In this document: one piece after another, positions 18,079 through 25,994 of the stretch
How the letters are laid out: every line of letters begins with the position of its first letter
How positions within the stretch are numbered: the stretch's first letter is position 1
DNA from: Formicincola oecophyllae
GTDB lineage: Bacteria > Pseudomonadota > Alphaproteobacteria > Acetobacterales > Acetobacteraceae
Reading direction: 5' to 3'
DNA: 64,000 bases
Assembly (NCBI RefSeq): GCF_006542395.2
Contig: NZ_CP038231.1
Span: 1,674,001-1,738,000, forward strand
Position numbers and translations under genes: made by a program
Notes under the pieces: generated by a model
What the model was told of the DNA's origin: nothing
Database searches by the model: none
Seen by the model: the letters and a program-made list of their open reading frames with translations, nothing else

Positions 18079-18993
18079 TCAGATCTGGGCGCCGAAATTG
18101 GGGAAGGGCGCTGGCGGCCCCACCAGGTTGGGCGGCTCCAGCCTGACCACGCGGGCGGGGTTGCCCACAGCGGTGGCGTAATCAGGGATGTTGCCCAGCA
18201 CAACGCTGGCCGCCCCCACTTTGGCGCCACGCCCAATGCTGACCCGCCCCAAGACGATGGCGCCAGCCCCCACAAGCGCCCCCTCCCGCACGATGGGGTG
18301 GCGCGCCCCCTCCTCATGACCAGTCCCCCCCAGCGTCACGTTCTGGAAAAGGGAGACGTTGTCCTCCACAATGGCGGTCTCCCCAATCACGATGCCCGTG
18401 CCGTGGTCAATCGTCAGGCCCTGCCCCAAGCGGGCTGCCGGGTGGATGTCAATGCCGAAAAGCTCGTTGACGCGCGCCTGCAGTTGGTAGGCTAGCGGGC
18501 GCCGCCCCTCCAGCCACAGCTGGTGGGCGATGCGGTGTGCCTGCAGCGCCTGCCACCCTTTAAAGAACAGGAAAGGCGTGGTCAGATCATGGCAGGCCGG
18601 GTCCCGCTCACGCGTGGCCAGGATGTCCTGCGCGGCCGCCACGGCTATGGCGGGGTTGGCTTTCAGACAGGCTGCCACCAGGCGCGTCATCACCGGTTCG
18701 GCCAGGGCGCGGTCCGTCAGCTTGGCCCCAAGGAGGGAGGCCAGGGCGGAGGGGAAGTCGTGGTGGTCGCAGATGTTGACGCCAAACAAGTCCCTTATCA
18801 GCGGGTCGGCGCAGCAGCAGGCCTGGGCCTGCATCTCTGCCCAGAACCTTTTGAGGAACGCCTGGGGCGCCGCCTCAGGGTTGGGCAGGGGGATGGCACC
18901 GGCAGCATTCCCCTCCCCATGGCAGGGCTGGGGGGCCGCTTTGGAAGGGGCACTGTAGGTGGTAAGGACAGATGAGGGGGGTGAGGCAACCAT
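18079..18993 (-). CDS. cysE: Serine O-acetyltransferase
   Basis: Makes O-acetylserine for cysteine synthesis. 304 residues from the ATG at 18993; the frame is open upstream, but this start has AAGGTG about 7 bases before it. N-terminal helical domain (FPSALASLLGAKL, DPACHDLTTPFLFFKGWQALQAHRIAHQLW), then the left-handed beta-helix hexapeptide repeats. These include GIDIHPAARLGQGLTIDHGTGIVIGE with the catalytic His, and VSLFQNVTLGGTG. The first about 50 residues before the family domain are poorly conserved. The C-terminus ends in a short Pro-rich tail instead of a typical Ile end. Confidence 0.94.
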   Translation of the reverse strand: MVASPPSSVLTTYSAPSKAAPQPCHGEGNAAGAIPLPNPEAAPQAFLKRFWAEMQAQACCCADPLIRDLFGVNICDHHDFPSALASLLGAKLTDRALAEPVMTRLVAACLKANPAIAVAAAQDILATRERDPACHDLTTPFLFFKGWQALQAHRIAHQLWLEGRRPLAYQLQARVNELFGIDIHPAARLGQGLTIDHGTGIVIGETAIVEDNVSLFQNVTLGGTGHEEGARHPIVREGALVGAGAIVLGRVSIGRGAKVGAASVVLGNIPDYATAVGNPARVVRLEPPNLVGPPAPFPNFGAQI

Positions 18994-19089
18994 GGCGTGC
19001 ACCTTACAGCCCCCACCCCCCTCCCTGCCAGGGGGAAGTGGCCCTGCGCCAACCTTCACAGCACGCTTTGCCCCACCTTGTTTTGGGCA

Positions 19090-19320
19090 GCCCCTTAGGC
19101 TAACGGGCCATCAAGGCCAAACAGCGTGGAACATCGGCTTGAGGGGTTCAAGAAGGTGGTACGCCAAGCGGTGAGGAGCTTTCCGCCACCGGTTCCAAGA
19201 GCGGCGCCGTCTAGGCTAACTAGCCCTGAAAGCCGCTGCGGCACCGCGCCGCATGAAATGCAAGCGGCAAGAAGCAGCGGCTGATAGGCGGTGATAAGGG
19301 AACTCTAACCAGCACCGTCC
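19090..19320. repeat. Dispersed three-way-junction repeats (block at 19 kb)
   Basis: Two members. 19096-19155 is a partial copy with the hairpin GGCC-ATCAA-GGCC and the tail AACAGCGTGGAACATCGGCTT. 19203-19291 is a fuller copy with P2 GGCT-AACT-AGCC (19214-19225) and P3 AGCCGCTGC/GCAGCGGCT (19231-19239 with 19274-19282). Its closing stem is weak. The conserved tail GATAAGGGAACT runs into the CRISPR-like repeat at 19322. No gene is seen in the 700 bases from 19060 to 19771. Confidence 0.65.
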
Positions 19321-19321
19321 A

Positions 19322-19349
19322 TTTCTGAGCTGCCTATGTGGCAGGATGC
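19322..19349 (-). repeat. Single CRISPR I-F-like repeat, minus orientation
   Basis: On the minus strand the 28 bases end in CACATAGGCAGCTCAGAAA and contain the CTGCC...GGCAG stem of the array repeats at 19507 and 19567. About 157 bases of leader-like, more AT-rich sequence separate it from the plus-strand array, so the two repeats face away from each other. The sequence that follows on the minus strand (GGTGCTGGTTAGAGTTC) also follows the copies at 21215 and 39406. Confidence 0.6.
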
Positions 19350-19506
19350 ATTTATTTAGACGTCCCTTCCATTTTATCCCTAATTTTGAGGTCCTTCAAA
19401 AAACGGCAGTTTAGGGCTGTTACCAGAACTGGCTTGAAAAGAGGGGTAAATAGGCCCACAGTGCATTTATTGGCTGTTCCCAGCCATTGAAGCGTGAATC
19501 AGTTCG

Positions 19507-19651
19507 CTTCCCTGCCGCGTAGGCAGCTCAGAAATTTTCCGGCAGCGGTACGGCCTGTTTTTCCAGGTTCCCTGCCGCGTAGGCAGCTCAGAAAGGACTG
19601 CGTTGCTATAGGCCCGTGGGCATGTTCCCTGCCTTATGGGGAGCCCAGGGC
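19507..19651 (+). CRISPR. Remnant of a type I-F-like CRISPR array (two repeats plus a decayed third)
   Basis: 28-base repeats at 19507-19534 and 19567-19594 are identical after the first base (TTCCCTGCC...TAGGCAGCTCAGAAA). They are separated by a 32-base spacer (19535-19566), which is the standard I-F spacer length. A third unit at 19624-19651 keeps the first 10 bases and several of the rest (19 of 28), like a decayed distal repeat, after a 29-base interval. Each good repeat carries the CTGCC/GGCAG palindrome. Known I-F repeats have the form GTTCACTGCC...GGCAGCTnAGAAA. No cas gene is in the window. Confidence 0.6.
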
Positions 19652-19654
19652 TGT

Positions 19655-19771
19655 GGTCCAATGGGCTTGGGGTGGGCCAGACGCCATGGTGGCTAACCCT
19701 GGTGCTTTTTAGGCCAGGGACGGCACAGCCCTGGCGCCGTTCCCAGCCAGGCAGCTTGCAAGGATCCACCC
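19655..19771 (+). promoter_or_regulatory. Conserved leader of beta-helix gene copy B
   Basis: Matches the leader of copy A (6748-6864, reverse strand) at 111 of 117 positions without gaps. It includes GC-rich inverted repeats (GCCAGGG...CCCTGGC) and a GCAAGGAT ribosome site. The match stops abruptly at its upstream end, where the CRISPR-like remnant begins. Confidence 0.6.
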
Positions 19772-21181
19772 ATGGCAAAGCCTTTTTCCCTGGCAGCCCT
19801 CACAGCACTGCCACTCCTCAGCGCCCTTGTGCTGCCCTGCCTCCCGGCCAACGCCGCCACAGACATCAGCTTGGACACTAGCACGGCCCAGGGCGCAGTG
19901 CTGGCCCGCACAGAGGCTGAACGTCAGTCCACCTTCATGGAGCCGCAGGATTTCCTGAACGCCAGCCAGGGCCAAACGCCAGCGGGCCTGGTGCAGGGGC
20001 AGGTGGATGTCGGCCCCATCATCAACACCATGTTGGGCCAGGGCGTGCGCAACATTTACCTGCCTTGCGGGTTCTACAAGCTGGCCACCACCATCAAACT
20101 GGTTTCCCTCAGCACGCTGGCGGGTTCAGGCGCCTGCACGATGCTTTCACTGCAAAGCACCACAGGCAACGCCATTGAAGGGGCTGGGGTTAGCCTCACA
20201 GTAGTGCGCGATTTCATCGTGCAAGCTGATGTAAAGAGGACCTCTGGCGCTGCCATTGCCTACATCATGTCCTCCACCCAAAACCCTTTTGAAAACCAAA
20301 TTCGCAACATCTCCTTCACCAATGGGGGAACAGGGCTCCAACGTTACCATTACGACAACATTTACCTGGAAGGCGCCAACAGCACCCACATCAGCCATGT
20401 TTCAGGGCGCGGCGCCAGCCACAACGGCATCACCCTAACAGGAACCACGTTGCGTTCCGTAGACAACTACGTCACCGATTCTGGCTTTGACAGCTATGGC
20501 CGCGCGCCCCTGGAGCTCATCTGGGCTTCTGGCGTCTACATGTCATCGCTTGACTTGCTGGGCAGCCAAATGGCTGGGGTACTTGTGGATCCAGACACCA
20601 AACATGAAGTGGACGGGCTGCGCGCCACAGCCGTGCTGGCTGACAGCAACATTGGTCCAGGCTGGCTACTGGGTGGGAGTGGCCCCATCACTGAATTCAA
20701 CATCACCAACTGTTGGGGCTCTACCAACGGTTTCAAACCTGGCACCTTGGAGGTGGCAGGCATTGCCCAGGGCTTCACCATCACCAACCCCCAAGCCAAT
20801 GACATTGTGGTGGCCTCGTCTGAGTTCCACGCCAACACGGGCACTGGCATCGACATTCAGCAAGGCACCCACATCATCGTCAACGGCAACACGGTTTTCA
20901 TGAACTCCGCTGGCCAAGGCAACGAGAACCGATTCCCCGGCATTAACGTGGGTACAGACCCCAATTTGGTGACGGTCACCAACAACCAGTCCGGCGCTGG
21001 CGGGGAGGCGCAGAACATTCAGACCAAAAGTGCACAGCGTTACGGCATACTCTCCACCCAAGCGGTGGACGGCACCCATTACGCGCTTTTCCTGGGCAAC
21101 ATGGGCACGGGCAACCAGTCTGGCGCCTTCAGCATCCCCACAGGGCCTAGTGTGGTCGCCGCCAACAACATCGGCTTCTGA
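19772..21181 (+). CDS. Secreted beta-helix (pectate-lyase-like) protein, copy B
   Basis: 469 residues, the same length as copy A at 5338-6747. Signal peptide MAKPFSLAALTALPLLSA...ANA. The N-terminal 100 and the central THISHVSGRGASHNGIT to GGSGPITEFNITNCWGSTNGF blocks are almost identical to copy A, while residues about 110-170 and the C-terminal 60 differ. This mosaic pattern suggests recombination between the copies. The beta-helix turns are rich in Asn and Gly. Exported, probably acting on or binding a polysaccharide; no active site is recognised. The gene is flanked on both sides by CRISPR-like and three-way-junction repeats. Confidence 0.8.
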   Translation: MAKPFSLAALTALPLLSALVLPCLPANAATDISLDTSTAQGAVLARTEAERQSTFMEPQDFLNASQGQTPAGLVQGQVDVGPIINTMLGQGVRNIYLPCGFYKLATTIKLVSLSTLAGSGACTMLSLQSTTGNAIEGAGVSLTVVRDFIVQADVKRTSGAAIAYIMSSTQNPFENQIRNISFTNGGTGLQRYHYDNIYLEGANSTHISHVSGRGASHNGITLTGTTLRSVDNYVTDSGFDSYGRAPLELIWASGVYMSSLDLLGSQMAGVLVDPDTKHEVDGLRATAVLADSNIGPGWLLGGSGPITEFNITNCWGSTNGFKPGTLEVAGIAQGFTITNPQANDIVVASSEFHANTGTGIDIQQGTHIIVNGNTVFMNSAGQGNENRFPGINVGTDPNLVTVTNNQSGAGGEAQNIQTKSAQRYGILSTQAVDGTHYALFLGNMGTGNQSGAFSIPTGPSVVAANNIGF

Positions 21182-21562
21182 AACTGCGCCCTTTGAGAAG
21201 CCCTTAAATCCTTGTTTCCCTGCCGCGTAGGCAGCTCAGACAAGGCAGTGCTGGTTGGGAGTTCGCTTATCGCCGCCTAAAAGCGAAAAAGCTTTCTACG
21301 TTCCAGCTTTGCTGTTCGCTTCAACGCGCCCGGCTTTCACAGGCCTGCGGCCTTAGACGGGGTTCGCTTCTTGAACCCTTAAGCCGGAGCGGCGGCCTAT
21401 AGGGCGCAAGCCCGTTAAAGCAAGGGTGAACCTGCGTTAGCCGCAGGCAAGCAGAAGTGAAACCGTTGCTTTGGCCGCCAAGACAAGTTCAGTCCGCTTA
21501 AGCTTACGCTCGGTGCTACCCTCATTCCGGGCTTTAACGGGCTTTGCCCTATACGGCGCCGC
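21182..21562. repeat. Repeat-filled spacer with a CRISPR I-F-like repeat at 21215-21242
   Basis: The spacer opens with a plus-strand I-F-like repeat (TTTCCCTGCC...TAGGCAGCTCAGACA), followed by AGGCAGTGCTGGTTGGGAGTT, the same follow-on sequence as at 19.3 kb (reverse) and 39.4 kb. From 21267 it carries mosaic pieces of the three-way-junction family in reverse orientation (TATCGCCGCC, GGCC-TGC-GGCC, TATAGGGCGCAAGCCCGTTAAAGC). No gene is supported. Confidence 0.6.
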
Positions 21563-22729
21563 TCATCGGGCGGAGGAGCGGTGTTCAGCCAAAACGCCCC
21601 TGTGAATGTCCAGGGCCGCTTTATGCGCCTTGGCTGCTGCCAGGGCGGCCTCTGCGTGCTCGTCCTCCCCTTTGGCGCTATCAGCCTTGGCCTTCTCATG
21701 GGCTGCTTGGACGGCCGCTTCCTCCGCAGCGGCTTCAGCCAGGTGGGCGGCCTCATCGTAAGGCTCATCCACAGGGGGTGGTTCCAAAACAGCTGATGCC
21801 TCTTCAGGGTGGCCCGTGGCGCTCGCGGTGGCCGCCTCCGGGCTGCGGGCCTCCGCCTGGCCTTCAGAAGCTGTGTCGCCGCCTGCACCTGCACCAGAAC
21901 CACTTGAAGGGGTTGATTCCTTCACCAAAGCGTCCTCTGGGGCCTGGTCGGCACCTGGGTCTGGCTTCTTGTCCTCCTCAGGTACTTTGCCGGCAGGGGG
22001 CTTGGGGGTAGGCTTGGGATAAACCATGCCGTTCTTGAGGACGCACACAAGCCCGCCATCGCTGTATTCGGCCAGGAAGACGTCATCGGGCTTTTCAATG
22101 CCGATGGCGCGGAGATCCTCCAGGAGGTCCTTGTCGGTTTTGTGCAGGGTCTTGAGGGCGTCCTCGCGCACTTCGCCTTGCTTGATGACAACCATAGCGG
22201 GCATGCGGCCTTTGTCGCATGTCACAGTCAGCGCGCCGTTGGGCTCCACCTGGGCGTAAACAACGTCCCCAAAGGAGAAAATGCCCTGGAGGTTGAGCTG
22301 TGAGGCCACGTTCAGCAGGTCCACCTTGCTGTCGCGCCCTGTGAGGTTGGACATGATGAAGCGCCCATTGCGGATAATGGGGATGGGCTGGCCTACCGTT
22401 ACGCTGTGGAAGAAGTCGTAGCGCTTGTAAAGCCAGTTCATCACCATCAGCACGGCGATGCTGAGGATGAGCGCCATCAGGTACGTGGTGAAGGGGATGG
22501 AGTCGCTATAAAGTACCCCACCGATGACGCCACCCAAGATGAAGTTGCCGATGAGGTCGATAGCGTTCATCTGGGAGAACTGCGTGCGCCCCGACAAATG
22601 CAGGTAGCCGATGACAAAGGCAAAGCCCGTCACCAGCTTCAGGGCCATCATCACGTAGAAGTCAAAACGCAGCACGAAATGGTGCACCAGCTGGTGCATG
22701 GTTGGCATGGCAAACAGGGTGCTTGTCAT
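21563..22729 (-). CDS. DUF421 (YetF-like) membrane protein with a long acidic/alanine-rich tail
   Basis: 388 residues. The N-terminal part (residues 1-110) has three membrane helices, including KLVTGFAFVIGYLHLSGR and AIDLIGNFILGGVIGGVLYSD, the DUF421/YetF pattern. A soluble domain follows (about 110-230) with GQPIPIIRNGRF. The last about 150 residues are a low-complexity Pro/Glu/Ala/Lys extension that family members usually lack. The ATG at 22729 is chosen (GGGAG upstream); a GTG at 22741 is an alternative. In Bacillus, relatives affect spore or envelope processes. Here the role is unknown. Confidence 0.85.
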   Translation of the reverse strand: MTSTLFAMPTMHQLVHHFVLRFDFYVMMALKLVTGFAFVIGYLHLSGRTQFSQMNAIDLIGNFILGGVIGGVLYSDSIPFTTYLMALILSIAVLMVMNWLYKRYDFFHSVTVGQPIPIIRNGRFIMSNLTGRDSKVDLLNVASQLNLQGIFSFGDVVYAQVEPNGALTVTCDKGRMPAMVVIKQGEVREDALKTLHKTDKDLLEDLRAIGIEKPDDVFLAEYSDGGLVCVLKNGMVYPKPTPKPPAGKVPEEDKKPDPGADQAPEDALVKESTPSSGSGAGAGGDTASEGQAEARSPEAATASATGHPEEASAVLEPPPVDEPYDEAAHLAEAAAEEAAVQAAHEKAKADSAKGEDEHAEAALAAAKAHKAALDIHRGVLAEHRSSAR

Positions 22730-22799
22730 CCGTCTTTTCACTCCCTTGGTGTGGGTGGAGCCTGGCAGGGCTGGCTTGCGGGGCCGCCCAACTTCATTA

Positions 22800-23060
22800 C
22801 GCTTGTGGGTACGGTTGCGACAAGTAGAACAGCAGCGAACTCCATATAAGGCGAAGCCTGTTAAAGCCGGTGTGGAACCTGTGCGGGCCGTAAGGCCATA
22901 CAGCGTGAAACAGCGGCTTGGGATTCCAAGACAGCGCAGCCCGAAGGGCGAGCGTAGTGAGCTTTCGGGCCTGAAGGGTTCAAGACAGCATGAAATGCAA
23001 GCGGTAGGATGCAGCGGCTTTTAGGCGCCAAGAACGTAATCGGTTTAACCTGGAAGGCGT
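22800..23060. repeat. Three-way-junction repeat block (23 kb)
   Basis: A near-complete copy at about 22837-22926: P2 AGGC-GAA-GCCT, P3 arm GCCGGTGTGG, inner hairpin GGCC-GTAA-GGCC, then AACAGCGTGAAACAGCGGCTT. The closing stem is imperfect (GAACTCCA with TGGGATTCC). It is followed by CAGCCCGAAGGGCGAGC and by ATGAAATGCAAGCGG...GCAGCGGCTTTTAGGCGCC, segments that recur at 19.2, 25.8 and 32.0 kb. No gene is seen between 22742 and 23133. Confidence 0.65.
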
Positions 23061-23133
23061 AAAAGCCCAGGCCAGCTTTGAACGGGGCCGCCCATCCGCT
23101 GGGCGAATGGCTTTTCCCTTAACCTCTTCCCCT

Positions 23134-24987
23134 TCAGTTGAACGGCATGTAGCGGACAGACATGAACACCATGTTGTCGTCTGTATGGGGTTTGCCGCCC
23201 TGGCCTTTAAAGGCCTCCATGTAGGTGTGGGCGTACTGTGCGCCCATCAGGACGCGACCATAGTCCCCCTCAAGCGCTGTGTACCACAGCCCGCCCGTGG
23301 CCTCAGCTGAGAGGCGCACATTGGTGGCGGCTGCGCAGTTCTTGGAAAGCTCAATATGGCAGCCGCTCATGTTGTAGGCGCGGTTGCCATAGCCGTAAGC
23401 CTGGCCGCCAGCATTGAAGGCGCGCCGGCCCAGGACCTCCTCAGCGCCGCCATAAATGTAGTACTGCAGGCGCGGTAAGGCATGGCCGAACACGCCCACC
23501 ATCACGCTGCCCTCAGGCAAGGGCACGGGGGAGCCGTTCTGGCTGAAGGTGTAATCAGGCAGCCCAGCGCTGCCATAGCGCCCAAGCCCTGTGCCCCCCA
23601 GGACGGCGGCGCGGAATATCAGCCTGTCCTTGACGATGGGCATGACCGCCGTTGCCTGCCCACCGCCAGCCACCGCCAGGTGGTTGCTACCGTGGCCCAC
23701 CTTGCTGGCGCGCGTTTTGAACCAACGCATGATGCCGCCAAGGGCGAAATTGCCCCACGCCGTGTTGGTGGCCACTTTCAGCACAGTGTCAGGCGCAGGC
23801 GCTGCGCTGTAGGAGGCCATGGAGTTGTTGGTGCTTGTGCCAGGCACGCCTGTGGTGATGGTGCGCCCGTTGAGGTCCGCCACGCCGCCGGCGATGGCGT
23901 CCGGATCCTCCAGGGAGAGGCCAACGCTCCAGGCCTCGTCCTTGCCAAATGACTTCACGGCGCGGAACTGCGGCGTGCGCGTCCAGGTAAAGCCAGGCAG
24001 GAACTCGTTGTCGATGGTGAGGGGGATCTGCGCGTCACGCGCCAGAAGGCCAGGGCCGGATGGGGTGAGGAGCGACCATTCCTGCCCCCCAAGGAAGTAC
24101 CAGTTGTTGTCGGCCGCCTTCACCTCCCCGTAAAGCACGCGGATGCGCGGATTGTAGGAATTGGTCTGGCGCCCGTTGGAACTGGTGCCTGATGATTGGA
24201 AGTCCAGCTCCATGTAGCCATCAGCGGCGATTTGGGGCGTTATCATGCCTTCCGCCAGGAGGGAGATGCGGCTGCCGCGCGCGCTCTGGCGCCATTCATT
24301 CATGTGGTAGGCTGTTTGGTTGCCCCATGGCGTGGCCTGGAAGGCCGTTGTCATGTCGGAACCATCCATGCGGCTGCGCCACACGCCAGCCCCTTCGAAA
24401 TAGCCGCCCAAAGTCAGACGGATGTCGCCAATCTGGATCTGCCCACGGTGCAGCGGCCCGAACAGGTCACTGTGTGAGGAAGGCATGGCGGTGATGTCAG
24501 CATAGGGCGTGCGCGGTGTGGGGCGCGGCGCCAAGGGCTGGCGGGCGAAGGGGTCCACCAGGTGGGGTCTGTCGCCGTAAGGCCCAGCCCCCCCTGAAAC
24601 CGCAGGGCTGGAAAGTAGCGCACCAGGGTAGGCGCCAAGCCCCCCGCGGCTGCGGTAAACCACCGATTGCGGCTGCTGGGCCATGCGGAAAGGGTCTGCC
24701 TCAAATGCCTGGCGCTGGGCCTTGAGCTCTGCGCGGATGCGGGCGTGCTCCTCTCTGTCGGCTTTCTCAATCTGGGCGATGTGCTCTTGCATGGCGCGCA
24801 CTTGGGCTTTCAGCGCGCTCAGCATGGCGGCGTTGCCAGCCTGCGCCACGCTTGGCAGCGCCAAGGCAGCGAGCGCCAGCGCGGTGCCCATCCACGGGAC
24901 CACAGTGAGTGCCTGGTGGCCTAGGTGGGACGGCTTGCTCAGGGCGCGCTTGATGCGGCTGGTTGCCCAACCCTTCGTCTCCCACAT
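23134..24987 (-). CDS. Outer-membrane porin with N-terminal coiled coil (DcaP-like)
   Basis: 617 residues if started at the ATG at 24987. A signal region follows (HQALTVVPWMGTALALAALALPSVAQA), then a coiled coil (LSALKAQVRAMQEHIAQIEKADREEHARIRAEL) and a Pro-rich linker. From about residue 190 there is a beta-barrel with alternating aromatic strands (IGDIRLTLGGYFEGAGVW, YMELDFQSSG, FLGGQEWSLLTPSGPGLL), ending in a C-terminal Phe-Asn (RYMPFN). The coiled coil plus barrel recalls DcaP-type trimeric porins. The frame continues upstream to 25221, so the start could be further out; no ribosome site decides it. Passive uptake of small anionic or hydrophilic solutes is likely. Confidence 0.8.
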   Translation of the reverse strand: MWETKGWATSRIKRALSKPSHLGHQALTVVPWMGTALALAALALPSVAQAGNAAMLSALKAQVRAMQEHIAQIEKADREEHARIRAELKAQRQAFEADPFRMAQQPQSVVYRSRGGLGAYPGALLSSPAVSGGAGPYGDRPHLVDPFARQPLAPRPTPRTPYADITAMPSSHSDLFGPLHRGQIQIGDIRLTLGGYFEGAGVWRSRMDGSDMTTAFQATPWGNQTAYHMNEWRQSARGSRISLLAEGMITPQIAADGYMELDFQSSGTSSNGRQTNSYNPRIRVLYGEVKAADNNWYFLGGQEWSLLTPSGPGLLARDAQIPLTIDNEFLPGFTWTRTPQFRAVKSFGKDEAWSVGLSLEDPDAIAGGVADLNGRTITTGVPGTSTNNSMASYSAAPAPDTVLKVATNTAWGNFALGGIMRWFKTRASKVGHGSNHLAVAGGGQATAVMPIVKDRLIFRAAVLGGTGLGRYGSAGLPDYTFSQNGSPVPLPEGSVMVGVFGHALPRLQYYIYGGAEEVLGRRAFNAGGQAYGYGNRAYNMSGCHIELSKNCAAATNVRLSAEATGGLWYTALEGDYGRVLMGAQYAHTYMEAFKGQGGKPHTDDNMVFMSVRYMPFN

Positions 24988-25239
24988 TCTGCAGCCAAGT
25001 TGGGGTGCACCGTACGCAGCGCTGGAAGCCAGCAGTGGCTTGGTGCCATTGAGGTTGCAGCGCTTACCTGGAACATCCTTCCCCTCAAGCCCCATGCGGC
25101 CCTCACCCTGCTGTTGCTGGTCATGCGTGGCATGTTTGTTGCGGGCAGGAAACCATGGGCGGCCTGCACCCTCAACCACCCAGAGCTTTTCCCAAGGGGG
25201 GTAAGGGCACTTCTTCCCCAACCATGGCTTTTATGCCGC

Positions 25240-25860
25240 AGCGGAACCCCTTTAGGCTAACTAGCCGTAAATGCCGGTGCAGCTCTTGTGAGAGCCGTAA
25301 GCCCAAACAGCGCGAAGCACCGGCTTAGGGGTTCCAAGACAGCGGAACCGGTTAAAGGGCGCAGCGAACCCCGTATAAGGCGAAGCCTGTTAAAGCCGGG
25401 TGTGTCGGAGCGGAACCCCTGTAGGGCGAAGCCCGTCAATGCCGGTGTGAAACCTGTGCCGGCCGTTAGGCCAAACAGCGTGTAGCACCGGTTTAGGGGT
25501 TCCAAGAGCGGCGCCGTCTAAGGCCGCAGGCCTGTGAAAGCGGAAAACGTCGTAGTGAACAGCGAAGCTGGAACGTAGAAAGCTTTTCCGCTGATAGGCG
25601 CCAAGAACAGCGCAGAACGTAGTTCAAGCGCAGAAAGAACCCCGCATGGCCCCTTCAAGACAAGCCGCTGCGGCCCCGCGAAGCGAACCCATCTAGGGCA
25701 ACTGCCCGTGAAAGCCGATGTGGAACCTGTGCGGGTCGTAAGCCCTAACAGCGCGAAGCACCGGCTTGGGATTCCAAGACAGCGCAGCCCGAAGGGTAAA
25801 CGCAAAAAGTCGCCTGGCTTAAGAGTTCAAGGCTGCCACCCCGTCAGGGCCGGAGGCCAA
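25240..25860. repeat. Tandem cluster of three-way-junction repeats (25 kb)
   Basis: The densest cluster. Copies: 25243-25335 (P1 GGAACCCC/GGGGTTCC, P2 GGCT-AACT-AGCC, P3 GCCGGTGC/GCACCGGC); 25412-25503 (P1 GGAACCCCT/AGGGGTTCC, P2 GGGC-GAA-GCCC, P4 GGCC-GTTA-GGCC); 25510-25602 (P1 GGCGCC/GGCGCC, P2 GGCC-GCA-GGCC, P3 AGCGGAAAA/TTTTCCGCT); 25684-25775 (P2 GGGC-AACT-GCCC, weak P1); and a fragment at about 25365-25410. All full copies are 92 or 93 bases. The spacer runs between the porin and an orphan phage tail pair. Confidence 0.75.
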
Positions 25861-25994
25861 TGGAAAGCGCCTCTCCCCCCACACCACACTGCCCCCAGGC
25901 CCCGCTTGGAGCAGGGCGCACCAACCTATTGGCGCCACGCTCCAAAGCCCCAGAACGGCACAGATGGCACAAGCACAACCCTACAGGCACAACC

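Noticed and set aside
25257-25505. Possible small proteins encoded by the dispersed repeats
   Set aside because: Several frames run through the repeats, but they differ between copies, lack ribosome sites, and the stems covary at single bases, which fits a structural element rather than protein coding.
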